A stretch of 64,000 nucleotides of DNA from Cristatella mucedo (Eukaryota > Bryozoa > Phylactolaemata > Cristatellidae), in assembly GCA_009760855.2 (NCBI GenBank), contig WPIO01000013.1, positions 2,800,501 through 2,864,500 of the forward strand, given 5' to 3'. Made by a program: the position numbers and the translations under genes. Of the stretch, positions 27,101 through 55,246 are shown one piece after another. A model generated the notes under the pieces. It had not been told where the DNA came from. It did no database searches and saw only the letters and a program-made list of their open reading frames with translations. Each line of letters opens with the position of its first letter. The stretch's first letter is position 1.

Positions 27101-28038
27101 AAGTCAGCGCCAGAAGCACTCGTTTCGTGGCGGCCTGCTTATTGCACGTAGGCGCGCACCGAACCGCATTCGGCCGTAGGCTACGACGCTCGGTAAGCAG
27201 CAGGTTACGCCTACTCCGCCGAGCCTTCGGCGTTACACTGCGATAGCTACCTTGCACCTGTACTATAGTTAATAACAATTTCTCGAATCGATGTGCCTGA
27301 TAGCGTGGGTTTTTATGTATTTTTTCTGTGGTGGACCTATTTTGTGGCAATTTTTGACAAGGGGACGGGGTGCCGAAAGGTCTCACTACGCCTCTGATTT
27401 GGACATACCAGTTACGAGTGCGAGAGAAATTACTATATGTTGGGCAACTTTAAGAAAACTGACTCTGCATTTCCTGCAAAAGAGCTCCTAAACACATACA
27501 GTTTCAGCTAAAACGTATGTCACGCGTTACAGCTCCGTCCAACACATCTGTGGGTATGACTACAGAGTGCGCATACGGCCTTCCGTAAGTATACGATGGA
27601 TGCGGTTACAGCGACGCATCGACCTTGACCTGACTGCCCATGCCGTTTCGGTACCCGCGCTGTGATTGCTGAGGACCTGTACAAGGTTGACGAAAGGAAT
27701 CGCAACCGATACGAGTATTTGAGTAGTTGCTAGTAGGTCGAATTGAAGGCATCTTTGATGCCGAGGTAGCTAGTTTCTTATTTGGCTAGCTTGCTTCCTT
27801 CTTATTCTGAATGTATATGCAACGTAGTCTGCGGTCGACGCCTGGAGATACTTACTAGTTGGAGAGATGGTCGTAAATCGTAAGAGTAAGGAGTTTGGCC
27901 AATATAATAAGAGAGCGAGCATCATGATAAAGAGCGGAAGTTGGTTTAGGTTTTTATAGGCAAGTTGGACCGGGTAAAATGTAGCTTTAGAGTCTGGTCC
28001 AACATCGATTGTCATTATGCTGGCAGTGCAGAGGAAGT
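27101..28038. other. intergenic DNA upstream of PUS1
   Basis: No repeat family or exon recognised. Confidence 0.4.
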
Positions 28039-28090
28039 GGTAGTGTGAGTGTGAGTGAGTGAGTGAGTGAGTGAGTGAGTGAGTGAGTGA

Positions 28091-28138
<48 letters not shown>
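28039..28138 (+). repeat. compound (GAGT)n-(GT)n microsatellite
   Basis: gagtgagt units to about 28096, then pure GT. It lies about 300 bp upstream of the first PUS1 start codon. Confidence 0.95.
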
Positions 28139-28142
<4 letters not shown>

Positions 28143-28444
28143 ATGGGAGGTGGATAGGGGTGAACTTGGTTATTCTTCTGTAGGGGCAGCGGAAGGAGAG
28201 AGAGAAAAGACGTACTTCTCACAGTTCTCGTGCCGGATCGTTTACTAAACGCATTCCCTCGCTGACATTGTACTTGAACTATTTTCCTTTGGTGGATAAT
28301 GCGGTGCGGAATGCTTCATCATTCTGTTTTTGAATGTGCTGCACCCATAGATAATGCATTAGTTACCTGCCTTCCGCATGCAGCCGCAGTATCATCCACC
28401 GAAGATTGCTGAGCATTTGCTGCATTGCTCATTGTTTAGGTTTC

Positions 28445-43590
<15,146 letters not shown>

Positions 43591-43844
43591 CAGTGGTTCA
43601 GCTACATATAAAGGTTCCTGCTGCCAGAGCCGTGCAGAATGCTGTGGTACTCGAATGCTACTGCTGCCACCGCCGCCGCCGTACCCCGACTGTACTGCTG
43701 AGTATCCTTGACCTGCTGTATGTGAGGCTGAAGAAAGCACGAGCATAACCCCGGTTGTAGCATGTTGTCGAGTGACGGCTGACCGATCGTCACTTCCTAC
43801 GCAACGACAACTACTCTCCTGCTGCCGACTGTGGCTCATCTTTT

Positions 43845-44056
43845 CAAGCGGTCTTGAGCTGCTACTTCCATGCGACTTACTATCTCAACTGCTCTCCTGA
43901 CTCAAATGCTTCTCACTTTCTCTTTGTTGCGTGAGATGAAGTTTGGCTACCGAATGCCGCTTAGGCTGTGAGTGCGCTATATAAAACTCTCCTGCATAAC
44001 TCCCACATAGTCTTTATGGCTTTGTGGAGTTACAGACGGAGGTACATTACACAACA
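43845..44056 (+). mobile_element. LINE-B 3' end
   Basis: Reads ctacttccatgcgacttact, ctcaactgctctcctgactc, cactttctctttgttgcgtg, accgaatgccgcttaggctg, then gagtgcgctatataaaactc and ggagttacagacggaggtac. These blocks are the reverse complement of the LINE-B 3' ends at 49.3 and 60.5 kb. Confidence 0.8.
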
Positions 44057-44405
44057 TTACATCATAGCATGGAAATCACGTGCTCCCAGCATGGGCTGCC
44101 TGCTGGGGCGTATGCCCCGGGCTCAGCCAAGAAGGTCCTAGACCTTCATCGAGGACCTTCATTTAGACCTTAATCTAGACCTTCATCAAGACCTTCAGCC
44201 AAGGAGGGCCTAGACCTTCATTCATCAGGTCTTGGTCGAGACAGCTAATTATAATGAAGGGTTGATGAGCTCGTCGGACCGAAGGCCCAAACCCCGTCGG
44301 GTCGATCCAGGGGCTGCCGTCCTGCCACACCCTTCGGAACGCCTAGGATTGCCAGCAAATAAAGAGAGCATACGTATGTATATATATACATATACACACA
44401 CACAC

Positions 44406-44407
<2 letters not shown>

Positions 44408-44467
<60 letters not shown>
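44408..44467. repeat. (TA)n microsatellite
   Basis: About 60 bp of TA preceded by a short (CA)n and cgtg. It is preceded at 44129-44230 by loosely repeated agaccttcat words. Confidence 0.95.
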
Positions 44468-44469
<2 letters not shown>

Positions 44470-45834
44470 GGTGCCTGCCGTTGGCCGAGCAGCCAGTCCA
44501 TGTTGGCACTCATCGAAATGGCTTCCTTTCCATTCTCGGCTTCGCGTGCTGATTGCTAGTATAAGTGAAGGCACCATAGAATACCACGAAATGGTCACCT
44601 TACAGGCTGACGAAAGTCTATGTATGTATTGCCCATTAAAGCTATGCACTATAGCCTACCACAGAGCTCGGTGACCCTTTCATTGAACTGTCAGCTAGTT
44701 TGGTCTCGTGCTTAGGTCTTTCTTGTCTTCTCCTGCCGGAGGCAAAAGCTTTTTTTTTGGAGTCAACAGACAGTTGGCTACGAATAGTGCATGCAATGCC
44801 TACCTGTACACGGTTGTACGGTTGTCGCGCTCGAATATCGATGGCTTGTAGCGGATTGTCTCTATTCTTTCTGCTTGAGCTCATGTGCTTATGTGTGTGC
44901 GTGCATCCATGCACTCAAACAGTCATTTGTTTATTACTTGACCTGTGTTGCCTGTCGGTCGGATGTAGGATTGTTCCCTGCCCGATGCAAAATATTTTTG
45001 TCACCCATTCCACGGCCTTTGGCCATCCTTAATTTTGAAATGTGAAAGTTTTAAAGGACCTTTGATGGCCCCTATCGAACAGCAGATACACTCCTTTTAC
45101 GGAGGACCTGTTCCACCCGGCACCGCCCAGTGATGATAGATGGCCTTTGACTCAGCATGCAGAAAATTACAGAAGATTTCTGCTCATTTTGTGCTACAGA
45201 CATTTAATGTCAGGTTAGAGGAAATATTACTAACTGGGCAAATAGCAAATAGGAGATTATGCCTCTTATGGTTTTTAATTACTTTCTCATTCGTCACGAC
45301 ATCGAGTTCGGCAAACACCAACTTCTTACAAATCGCTCGTCTAACAGCAACCCCAGTACTATGTAGCCACTGAACAGCTCTTCTGGATCATCATATTTTC
45401 ATTCTTCACTGGTTACACTTAGCCATCTGGAGTTTTACGAATACATTTGGTTACGGTCGCCTCGGTGAGAACTTCTCAGGTGAGAACTATGCTACATCCT
45501 CAATATGCCATGCCTGAAAAGCCTTTATCGAACCGTCTCTATGCTTGCGACTGCACGGTAGTGGTTGCCAGTTACTGACTCATCTCCCAGAGAAATGCCT
45601 TCCGTCGCCGAAGAGCCAACACCTTCAGGTGACAGTCGTCCCAGCCGGTTGTCCACCGGGCACTCTTAGTGGTCTACTAGCCACACCATCGTGCTTTAAA
45701 GGTTTCTTTTTTAAAGAATTTAGACCGCTGCTCGATCGCTGATTTTAAGCGCGCACCTTTTTCTCGATTGCATTGGCGCATTTCTTACGGTGCTGTAGCT
45801 TGTTGTCGGGTGAAATCAAGACAATATATTCGAA
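44470..45834. other. intergenic DNA, nothing recognised
   Basis: No supported exon or repeat family. Open frames up to 110 codons on the plus strand (44700-45045) carry no motif I know. Confidence 0.4.
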
Positions 45835-46165
45835 AGACTGCTTCGAGGTACTGCTAACGGCTTGAAATTGAAATTCGAGCTTGTGATAATAGCGACTCCA
45901 CCTCCAGTTTTGATTTATCTCGTGGTGTGAAAGAAAGAAAAGTCGGAGTTGCTTCTTTAATTGTCTGGCAGTTTACCGATTTTAGCCAAGTTTTAGTCAA
46001 GGCGAGCAGTTCGAGGCAGTTTTCTAAAATAGGATCGCTTATTAATAGGGGTTTATTGCACATTGAGTGATGATTCCAAAGGTAAGCGTCAAGTTGGGGG
46101 GGAGTAATAGCAGGCCTGATGACCACTAAGTAAGAGAGATTCGCAGTAACGCTTGAGGGAGAACG
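45835..46165 (-). mobile_element. LINE-B endonuclease fragment
   Basis: The minus-strand frame contains LWNHHSMCNKPLLISD and LELLALTKTWL, the usual start of a CR1/L2-type apurinic endonuclease (normally W-N-x-R-S-I-x-N-K ... L-T-E-T-W). The shared tgatgaccactaag and gcaggcctga words match the 5' end of the 49.3-51.7 kb copy. Confidence 0.65.
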
Positions 46166-47884
46166 CACTGAGCGGTTCGAGACAAGTTAGGAATGCCAAA
46201 CTAGCGGGTACACAACTCGCAGCTCCTGACGAATGAGCCGTGTCTCAGCCCGCGACGCCCGGGGCCTTAGTCGGCTCCGGGCGCATTTATTTTGGTAATG
46301 CATAATTCACGGATCTTAGCAACAGCAATAACATCTAGTAATGCATTTGAACTATGATAACGAAGCAATTAAAGGTATGCCCGATGATAACTAATAGGCA
46401 GCTTACTAGCTGCCGGCGTATGTAACGTTGCCGCCGGCTTGGCAGACCCAGCAGCTCGAAGCGATAGGCGTTTAGATGTCCATAGGCACGTAGTTTCTTA
46501 CGCGCTACGGTCAAACAGCAAACAGATAAGTTTTACTCAGGTCTTAGCTGTATTCCATATACGATGTTCGCAAGAACTTCGGTTTTCGGAAGATAATTCT
46601 GCAACGGTCAGGAAACGGTAATAGCGCTTTGTATCGGGAGGCGAGAAGGACCGTGTATTCAATGGATCTAGAGATAGAGAAGGAATGTCTATTCAATGAT
46701 CTTCAAGGTCTCGCGTATAATGGCTTCTTCGTATCCGGCTTGACTGTTACAGCAGTGCCACCGTACTCCCTGCCGTTTTACAAATGTATAAATTCTGTTT
46801 TCCCTTGTCGTTATTAAAACCGTTCGCCAGAGATTGATGCTATTGTTTTACGAATCCCAGGCTCCTGACTCACTTCTTAAATCCTTACGAATCGATGCTA
46901 CCTTTTTGTTGCTGCCAACTCAGCCACTTTCTTTCCAGCCTTGCTCCTTATTTGATATCCGATTATTTAAATCGGCTTTATGGCATGAGATAAATCGACT
47001 AAAGCCAAATAGACTTTATGTGTACTTTGGAAACTCTAGCCTTACAATCACCACTGTCGACCAGCCGATCAAGCCGTAGAGGCGAGCACCAGTAACCGCT
47101 GTCTAAATCCATTTAACCCTTGCTTAGCCTCTACCTCATCGAGCAGGGTGATGTTGCGTTCCTCCGAGCTGAACGCCAGCTGGAATGCTGAAAGCTATGC
47201 CGTTGTCGTGCATGGCTAGGGCTAATGTACTTGAAAACTTTGCTGCAACGTTGCAAGCAATTTTCTCTTTGCCAAGGATGATGACGCTTCGCATAATAAA
47301 AATGGCGGCCACACTGCTACCGACAGTTCGATCACTTCGACGAAAGGCGACGACGAGCATTCCTCCGTCCCCGAGTCTCTGCAAGGCGGCACTGCCTGAC
47401 CGTTACAGCACACGAGGTTGCACTTTAAACCATCTCCTCGCTGGACATTGAATGAGCAACAGACGTAGTTTTTTTCTGGTGATCAGTCTTCGATATTATG
47501 CATCGCGAGGCTAGATGTTTACCTAGCATGACTTTGTCACGGTGACAGATGGGGACAATCGATTGTCTTACTTGAAGCTTACGTTTAACGTGGTAATGCA
47601 GGAACCTGTTACCACGGGACATAATTTTTTCAGCCAGCATGTTTTGATCGTTTTCTATTCTGCCCCGGTCTGCAAACAATTGCTCAGGGTTCATTGCCAT
47701 ATTAGTGTTCACAGTAATACAGATTCATCAACTGACTGCGGTGAATAATTCTTGAGGTGCCCGAAGAAGCTGCAGAAGTATGTGCACGTGACATGATTAT
47801 CTGTTGAAATGTCGTACCTGTTGACTGTATACTTTTCGGTATGAATAAAAATGTGTTTAAAGGCTTCCAAACTTGTCGAGTTTG
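46166..47884. other. intergenic DNA, nothing recognised
   Basis: Open frames at 46834-47079 (plus) and 47136-47384 (minus) show no known motif. Confidence 0.4.
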
Positions 47885-48040
47885 ATTGCCGATCTGGTTT
47901 GGTCTAGCGGTTAAGGTGCTCGCCCCGACCAAGGTCTGACTGAGGTCGTGGGCTCGAGCCCCGAGGCATATGTGAAGCGCCTGAATAGAGATTAAGTTAT
48001 CTTGGGGCGCTATATAAATGAATTATATTTTTATTATATT
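47885..48040 (+). mobile_element. SINE-B, full copy with LINE-A tail
   Basis: Reads gatctggtttggtctagcgg, cgtgggctcgagccccgag, atgtgaagcgcctgaataga, then gattaagttatcttggggcg and an AT-rich tail. About 85-90% identical by eye to the copy at 23891. Confidence 0.8.
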
Positions 48041-48742
48041 TATTGTGAATTGCATCTTCGGCAGTGACAGACCGGTGTGACTCGTGTGTTTTCTGCTTCT
48101 CGGACATTGTAGACGTTCCCTCAACCGTGAATGGGCTGTAGCTGGCTGAAGCGTTTGGTGGACTGCGATTTTCAGTCTTCACTTATATTTTCTAAAATCG
48201 TTTGCTGTAGGGGCGAGATTAGTTTGGCCGCACCTGGATGAGGAGACGCATTGTCCTCTAAAAACAGTGTAACTAGCCTGCGTGTTCTGCATCTTTGGAG
48301 AACTCACTCCATACTTGACCTCATTACCCTCATGTGAATTTGTCAACAGTGTCGACTGCAATATGTAAGTCAGTGTCTGCTTGCCCGCAAAGTGCACACT
48401 TCAACTTACCCATTTGAAATTGCCGAATTTTGCTATGACATTGGTTGGAGGAGTTCTTACAATGTTCTACTGCTGTGGTCCCCTTAGTCATTGACGCTCT
48501 AGTTTGTCTCAAGAATCAAGGCTTGAGGCACATTTAAGGCTGCAAGCTTTACTGACGGCATTTGTCGATCTAGTGCTGCAGTTGTCAGCTGCAAATAGGA
48601 GACTTTGTTTGGTAATGCCGTTCATAGCAAGGATTTTGCTAAAAGGATGCACCGTGATTTTGATAGACCCGGAGGTCACTGACAGGATTATAAACATAAA
48701 TATTTAAAACGCACACACATACATATATAAAGCTACAAATAA

Positions 48743-48750
<8 letters not shown>
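48041..48750. other. intergenic DNA, nothing recognised
   Basis: No exon or repeat family identified before the TA microsatellite. Confidence 0.4.

Positions 48751-48792
<42 letters not shown>
48751..48792. repeat. (TA)n microsatellite
   Basis: About 42 bp of TA directly upstream of a LINE-A 3' end. Confidence 0.9.
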
Positions 48793-48793
<1 letters not shown>

Positions 48794-48814
48794 CGATGTT
48801 TATATATCCCCGTG

Positions 48815-49035
48815 ATTCTTCCTTTATGTACTTATGCGTGCTGACACTGTGCATGCTGTCACTAACCAAACTTGCATACCGAGCCTGTGCGTGTCACCCA
48901 TAACCATGTTATTCTTATTGTTTATCTAGCATGATAGCACTAACCATTTGATCGTGCTTCCTTTGCAGCAAATGTAAAGCGCCTGGTGAGATTGAGCTCT
49001 CTGAGGGCGCTATATCAAATGCATTATTATTATTA
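48815..49035 (+). mobile_element. LINE-A 3' UTR and tail
   Basis: Reads gtgctgacactgtgcatgct, ttccaaatttgc-like words, ctttgcagcaaatgtaaagc, gagctctctgagggcgctat, then (TTA)n at 49021-49036. Plus-strand counterpart of the 132-400 region. Confidence 0.8.
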
Positions 49036-49121
49036 TGAAATATATATATATATATATAATGACAATTCTTTCTAGTGACTTTGAATAGAAAGCAAAACCG
49101 TTTGTTTTTTATCATTCTTAG

Positions 49122-49262
49122 TAATTATAATAATAATACATTTGTATAGTGCCCTCAGGGAACTTGATTTTCATCTAGGCATTTCACATATACTGTAAAG
49201 AAACCATGATCGAATGATTAGTGGTTGTATGCACAATGCCAACAAGCATAACATGGTTAGAA
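49122..49262 (-). mobile_element. LINE-A 3' tail next to LINE-B
   Basis: ataataata, then gtgccctcagggaacttgat and remnants of the LINE-A 3' UTR (gcataacatggttag). LINE-B begins at the point where it ends. Confidence 0.7.
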
Positions 49263-51700
49263 GTAATGTAATGTATCCGTCTGTAACGCCGCAAAGCCAC
49301 TAAGACCATGTGGGTGTTACGCAGGAGAGTTTTGTATAGCGCACTCTCAGCCTAAGCGGCTTTTGGTACGCATTCGGTAGCCAACAGACTTCGTCTCACG
49401 CAACAAAGAGAAAGTGGGAAGCATAGCAGAGTTAGGAGAGCAGTTGAGGTAGTGAGTAGCATGGAAGTAGCAGCTCAGGACCGCTGAAAAGGATGTGCCA
49501 TAGTCGGCGGTAGAAGAGTAGTTGTCGTTGCATAAGAATTGTGGAAGCGAGCTCCACAGTCTAGGACCTGCAGATCTCAAGCTTCTGTCGCCAACGGTCT
49601 TTAAGCAGAGGAATGGAACGGCTAATGTATTGTTCACACAGGACCTGAGGGCACGAGGAGGCTGGAACTGATGCAACAGTTCTGCTAGGTATGGAGGAGC
49701 CAAGCCGCGACGGGCCGTGTGGGTCAGCGTAAAAACTTTGCTCTGTATTCGTCGATCAACCGACAGCTATCCCAGCTCTTTTAACAAAGGAGTCATGTGG
49801 TCAAACCACTGGAGCTTGAAGCTTATTTATATATAGCTATTAGTCTTGCTAGTCTTGCAGCCATATTCATATCAGCTGCAGTGGCCTAGCTGCTTTCTTT
49901 GGTAGCCCAGACAAAAGAAAATTACAATAATCCAGCCGAAACAGAACTAGGGAGCTGGTTAAATTTTTAGCAAGCCACTGTGGAGGACAGCTCCTAATCT
50001 TAGATAGGGATTGGACGTGGTGGCTAGCTGTAGAAGCAGTCTTCTGAACGAAGCTTTTAAAATTTAGGCAGCTGTCGAAAACACCTAAATTTCGGGCACG
50101 TACTGAAACAGCATCACCTATTAGAATAGCAAAGCCTTTAAATCAATCCTTATGCTTAGGGTGTCCTATGAGCAGCAGTTCTATTTTATCGTCACTTAGT
50201 TTCAAGAAGTTTTTTGATATTCATGATCGAATATCGGCAAGGCAAGCATTCAGTTTATCAGTTGCTGCAGCAGATTCCGACGGTTTGAATGAAAAATACA
50301 GCTGATTATCGTCAGCATGAAAGTGACATCCTATTCCACAGGCTTTAATCACTTTTCCCAGAGGTTGAGTATAAATGGAGAACAGCAAGGGACCGAGGAC
50401 GGACCCTTGAGGGACTCCACAGGTGACCCGTCTCGTGTGTGAGACCTGACGCCACACGACACGGATTGAAAACGATTAGACAAGTACGATTTAAACCACG
50501 CCAGTGCCTTGCCTGCCAGACCGATCGTTGTTCTCAATCGTTCAAGTAGGACCTCGTGAGCAATGGTGTCGAAGGTAGCTGATAGCTCTAGCTAGATTGC
50601 ACAAAGGTTACTAGGTAAGCTGGGAGCGTTTAAGGAGATGGTTGATGGTAGACTTAAGCATTTTTGCATTGTGAATCTGCGATTCAACAATATTTTTTTT
50701 TATTGAAGCTAGACTTGGCCTTTGCTAAGATCGATTGGTGTGACATGCAGTAGTCTTCGTATGATAGGCAGGTGTATGCTTTTTCAAGCTTGCGCTTCGT
50801 AGACCTAGCTAATTTAATCATCTTCGGCAAACCAAAGGCCATGTGGGCGAGGGCGCATATTTCGCCTTGTTAGAGGTGCCAACTCGTCGAGCATGTCAGC
50901 AAGTGGCATGCTATAGCATTCTACCAATGATGATAAGTCGGAAGGGGCATTGAGCCTCAGGGGCGAAGAAGGTATTTTCGCTCTGACAGCATCGACGTCC
51001 AGGGTCTTGAGATTTCGTGATTCACAGAGGATTTTGGATACGGAGGAGTGCACATAAAAGGAGATGATAACAGTTGTGAGAGAGTATTTGATCAAATGTG
51101 TGACTCTTGTTGTGAGTGGGGTCATGCATATGAACCCTAAGAGAAATGAGTCAAGTCAATGCACGAAATTCTGCACTCAAGACGTCAAGTTTTCAAAATG
51201 AATGTCGAAGTCTTGTGTAATGAGGAGAGATGGATTTCTTGCACACAGAACCGAAATGGGACCAGAGATGTACGAGATAAAGACAGACTTGATATCTGGC
51301 TGGCGATAGATTACTGCCACCGTTGACAGATTGCTGTCTGACGACTCAAAACAAGAGATTCGGAAGACTGCTTCGAGGGGACCGCAAGCGGTTTGAAAGT
51401 TGAGGGGAGGAACGTGCGATAATGGCGACTCTACCAATTTTGATTGATCGCTATGGTTGATTGAAGAAGGTAAAGCCCGTCAGAATGGCCTCGGTTGTAG
51501 TCAGGCAGTTTGTCAATTTCAGCCAGGCCAGGTAGAAACAAACAGGTCGAGATCGTAGTCAATAACTAAATGTCAAGTATTATAAAGAGGGTTATTGCAC
51601 GTTAATCAAGAATTCCTAAGACATGCATTAAGATGGGGCGCCGGTGTGGTAGCAGGCCTAATGATCACCAAGTTATCGTCCAGCTATTCTAAACAGTAGT
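49262..51700 (-). mobile_element. LINE-B, near full-length decayed copy
   Basis: Minus strand, right to left: endonuclease at 51437-51177 (V-I-Y-R-Q-P ... TQDFDIHFENL); linker at 51125-50814 with the CR1/L2-type block L-D-V-D-A-V-R and ECYSMPLADMLDELAPLT; RT at 50537-50221 with [36 protein letters not shown] and [11 protein letters not shown] (HADD in place of YADD); C-terminus at 49703-49347 with LAELLHQFQP and GDRSLRSAGPRLWSSLPQF; 3' UTR to 49262. Frame breaks between these blocks make it non-functional as it stands. Confidence 0.85.
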
Positions 51701-52934
51701 AGCAATCGCCTTCATTATTCAAGTTTCAGCTGACGACGCATGTTCCAGTCAGCTTCCCTTCTCTCCGGAAGCGCAGCATTTTAATTTTTCCAGTTTGTTT
51801 TTCGTGATCACTTGCGCATGATTCAAAGATTCATAATTCAATGCACGCTGCTAACCAGAGCCATCGGCGCTAACAGGCGCTTGCGAGCAGGCGTGTCTCA
51901 TACTCTTCTGGCAGTCGAGCTGGGCATGCCGGGATCTCCACTCGAGCTCGCCATTCGGAGACGGATTAATCCGACGCTTTTTACCGACGCTAAAGAGCTC
52001 GAAGTGAGTGTCTTGCATAGGTGGCCAGGCAGCGCAGATGGGGTTCATTCCCCATTCATTCCTTAGCAAGAGAGCTCCGCAGAAAGTCAGCCAAGGTACC
52101 CAATCTTGGTACCAATCAATCGAGGTGCCTGTTTCGCATGCAAGGTCCCGGTAGAGCTGAAAATGCCCGCGTTCTCTCGATTTTTTCATTAGGGAGTAAG
52201 AGAACTACCGCGAGCTGTGCATATTGCATTCGACCTTGGCGGCGGTATGGGCGATTTCAATCGAAAGTTGGCTTAGGCTGCGGGGCGCTACTTGCTTCTA
52301 AGTCACCAAGTATTACGGTCGCTAGGAATTGGCTTCGCTGATAATAAATGCTCAACGAATGCTATGTATGAACGCATTCGTCACCGAGCGGAAATACGGT
52401 GCACAAAGCAATGTACGAAGCACGAGGCTTGCCTTGTAGAGAAAGCTCCAGAAATTTGCAGTTTTACATATGTTGACAAACGATCCAAAAAAGCTGGTTA
52501 GCAAAGCTCCAGAAAAACTCGCCCATTTCTGCCTTGGCACTTCTCTTCAATAGGCAAGGGCTCCGCTGAGTACGGGCAATGCGAGGAAGCCTCCAAGTGA
52601 CCCAGCTCGACGCGATAAACTGACTAATTACATAAATCCGAATGAGAAAAATTCGTTTAATCCAAATGAAGAAAATCGATAAATCCGAATTAATTTTCAC
52701 AAAAAGTCAGTTACTTTAGGCTTCTTATTAAATGGATTCGATAGCTGGTTGCACATTGTCCTCATAGGTGAAGCCCAAAACATGCCGATTTTCAGAGGTA
52801 ACGTTATGCCAGACGTCATAGTAGCTGGGCCGTAGTAGTTAGAGCAGGTCGAACGTGTCCGGTGCCGACGTGAAACGCTTCCTGCACCGATCAGCGACTT
52901 CGTAGTAGCTGGCTTCGATCGCGCTTCCCTTGCA
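51701..52934. other. intergenic DNA, nothing recognised
   Basis: Several open frames of 60-110 codons on both strands without motifs. Confidence 0.4.
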
Positions 52935-53025
52935 GCATATGTTCCTTTGCAGCATTAAGTGCCTAGAAAAAGATTAAGTTCTCTGAGAGCGCTATAGCAA
53001 ATGCATTACTGTTATAATTATGATG
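52935..53025 (+). mobile_element. LINE-A 3' tail
   Basis: Reads agtgcctagaaaaagattaa, gttctctgagagcgctatag and attactgttataatta. Confidence 0.75.
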
Positions 53026-53274
53026 CAACTTTTTTGGCGGGCGTTGAGCTCTCAGCGAACGAAAAACGTCTGGCACGAAACGAAAGAGCCTTGCTCACAT
53101 CGAGGCTCTCGTTGGCACGCACGCCTGAGCCAGAGAGACGCACTGCGGGCATTTAGCCGAGTCATCTAGGAAGCTGCGCACGCCCGTGAAAGGAAATTAC
53201 CAGCACGGATTGGGTGCATCTTCTTTTTTCGCGAACCGAAATGACCCACGCACAGACGCTGCATCGTCACTCAT

Positions 53275-53800
53275 TCTACATGTGTCGTAGATATTGCCTA
53301 CAAGGTCTGCCGCGGCGGCTTGGCTCCTCCACACCTAGCTGAACTGCTGCACCAGCTTCAGCCTCCTCGTGCCCACAGGTCCTCTTTGGACAAAAAATTG
53401 GCTGTTGCAATGTAACTCACTAAAAAAAATGCTATCTGATTTAGCAGCCTCTTTTTGTATAGCGACAGAAGAGCCTTTACGGTTATCGCCGCCGCTTGCA
53501 GTGGCGATAAAGGATCGCCCACCGCAGGATTCGAACCCACGACCTCGAGGCCGAGGTCGTGAAAAGCAACCGCCTTACCTAGTGAGCCATTACGTAACAC
53601 TACTTCAACTGCTCTCCTGACTCTGCTATGCTTCCCACTTTCTCTTTGTTGCGTGATATGAAGTCTGTTGGCTACCGAATGCGTACCACGAAAGCCGCTT
53701 AAGCTGTGAGTGCGCTACACAAAACTCTCCTGCGTAACACCCACACAATCGTTGTAGCCTTGTAAAGTGACAGACGGAGATACATTGCGCATTACATCGC
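53275..53800 (+). mobile_element. LINE-B 3' fragment split by a SINE-A
   Basis: The first part (53285-53410) encodes K-V-C-R-G-G-L-A-P-P-H-L and AELLHQLQPPRAH. It then breaks and resumes at about 53598 with the LINE-B 3' coding end and UTR (ctcaactgctctcctgactc, ttgttgcgtgatatgaagtc, gagtgcgctacacaaaactc). About 150 bp expected between the parts is missing, so an internal deletion preceded or accompanied the SINE insertion. Confidence 0.75.
53411..53597 (-). mobile_element. SINE-A inserted in LINE-B
   Basis: On the minus strand: a tRNA-like head with A box tggctcactaggtaaggcgg, B box gtgggttcgaatcctgc, the body gcgatcctttatcgccactg, and a T/A-rich tail. The flanks gtaactcacta and gtaacactac look like an imperfect target-site duplication. 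Confidence 0.8.
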
Positions 53801-53849
53801 ATGACGATACAGCACGCACACTACTCTCCCCATATAGACACGTCCATTG

Positions 53850-55154
53850 AGCTGCATTTGGAATACTACGAAGACATTCGAATGCGGCAAATCTAGAAGG
53901 CTCTCGAGACGTATGCGGCGGCGGCGGTCTCGTGCAGGCAGCCGTCCCGAAAGAGCAGCGCCTAGCAGTGCGACTGCTCGCTGGAGAGCCTGCGAGCACT
54001 CGCCAGCGAGCAGGGGCAGCCAAACGGGGCTCGGGCAGCGGAAAGACGCTCGCGAAATAGCGAGCTGAGCGCGGAGAGCGGAAATTGCGATCGATTCCCT
54101 ACCGACATTGAAAAGAAGCGTCGGCACTACTGAGGATACCGGAGGTGCAAGAGCGACGGCAGCGCGCGCAACGACGCTCCAGCTTCGAGCTTCGAGTGGC
54201 GCGCTCGCCTCGCGCGGCGAGCGCGCGGCGGCGGCTGAATTCGAGCTCAGCAGCAGCGCTCCTTTCAGTCTTCGGGCTCAGCGTTCCCCGTTCGCCGGGT
54301 CGAAAGTCTCCTCGCAAAGGCGATCGACCGATCGGGGCATCGGGCGGTCGCGTTCGGCTAGTCAGCGCGCGCGCGCGATCGCCCGGCGAGATGCCTCTCG
54401 CTCGCGTTAAGCACAAGTGCAACAGGATGTAGACTGAAGCTCCTATTGGCACAGGTACTTAGGACCAGCGAGATGCTCCTCGTTTGGAGAGCGAGGGAGA
54501 GCGAGCGAGCGCGCTCGCCGAGGCGACGACGGGAGCCGCGCGAGACGGCGACTGCGTTAAGCAGACGAGCCGAGCGATAGTCACACGCTCATCACTACGG
54601 CTCGACTACTTAGCTCAGGCACCGCCGGCCGATGACGCAGAGCGGCGGCAGCGGTGGACGCGAAGCGTCGTCCGGCTGACTTCTCCCAGCTGAGGCGGCG
54701 GCGAAAGGCCGCCTGGCCGGCCGGAAGTCGCTGCCGCAGAGGCGGCTGACTGGCTCCGAAGCTTCCAGGAACGCCCGGAAGCAGCGGCCTCGAAGCTGCA
54801 GCCGCTGCGGGTGCAGTGAGACAGACTGCGAGACTAGGTGATGCGGGTTCGCCCCCTCCCCCATTCCGCGCGCGCACGCACGCGCGCCGCGGGCGACCTG
54901 GCGTCAGTGGTGCGCGTGCCGCGAGACCGGCGGCCTCCCCCCCCCCCGCCGCCGCGGGGCGTGTCCAGTCGGAGGCGCTTTTATAAACTTGCGATAGCCG
55001 GCTCACTTAGGCAACTCGTAATTAGTTCCGTACAGCTATTTCTTAGTGAAGGTGACATTGTACCGACAGTTTCACGAGCGAGCGAAGGAAGCTTCGGTTA
55101 TAGGGATGCAGCTTGACTGTTTGAACAGATAATATATATATGTATGTTATATAT

Positions 55155-55246
<92 letters not shown>

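Noticed and set aside
49347-51437. Host gene suggested by several long minus-strand frames
   Set aside because: The frames are endonuclease and reverse-transcriptase pieces of LINE-B in the expected order, with frameshifts.
53411-53597. tRNA gene suggested by good A and B boxes
   Set aside because: Head sequences at 23.3, 35.6, 53.4 and 59.6 kb share a long non-tRNA body and lack a clean acceptor stem, so they are SINEs.
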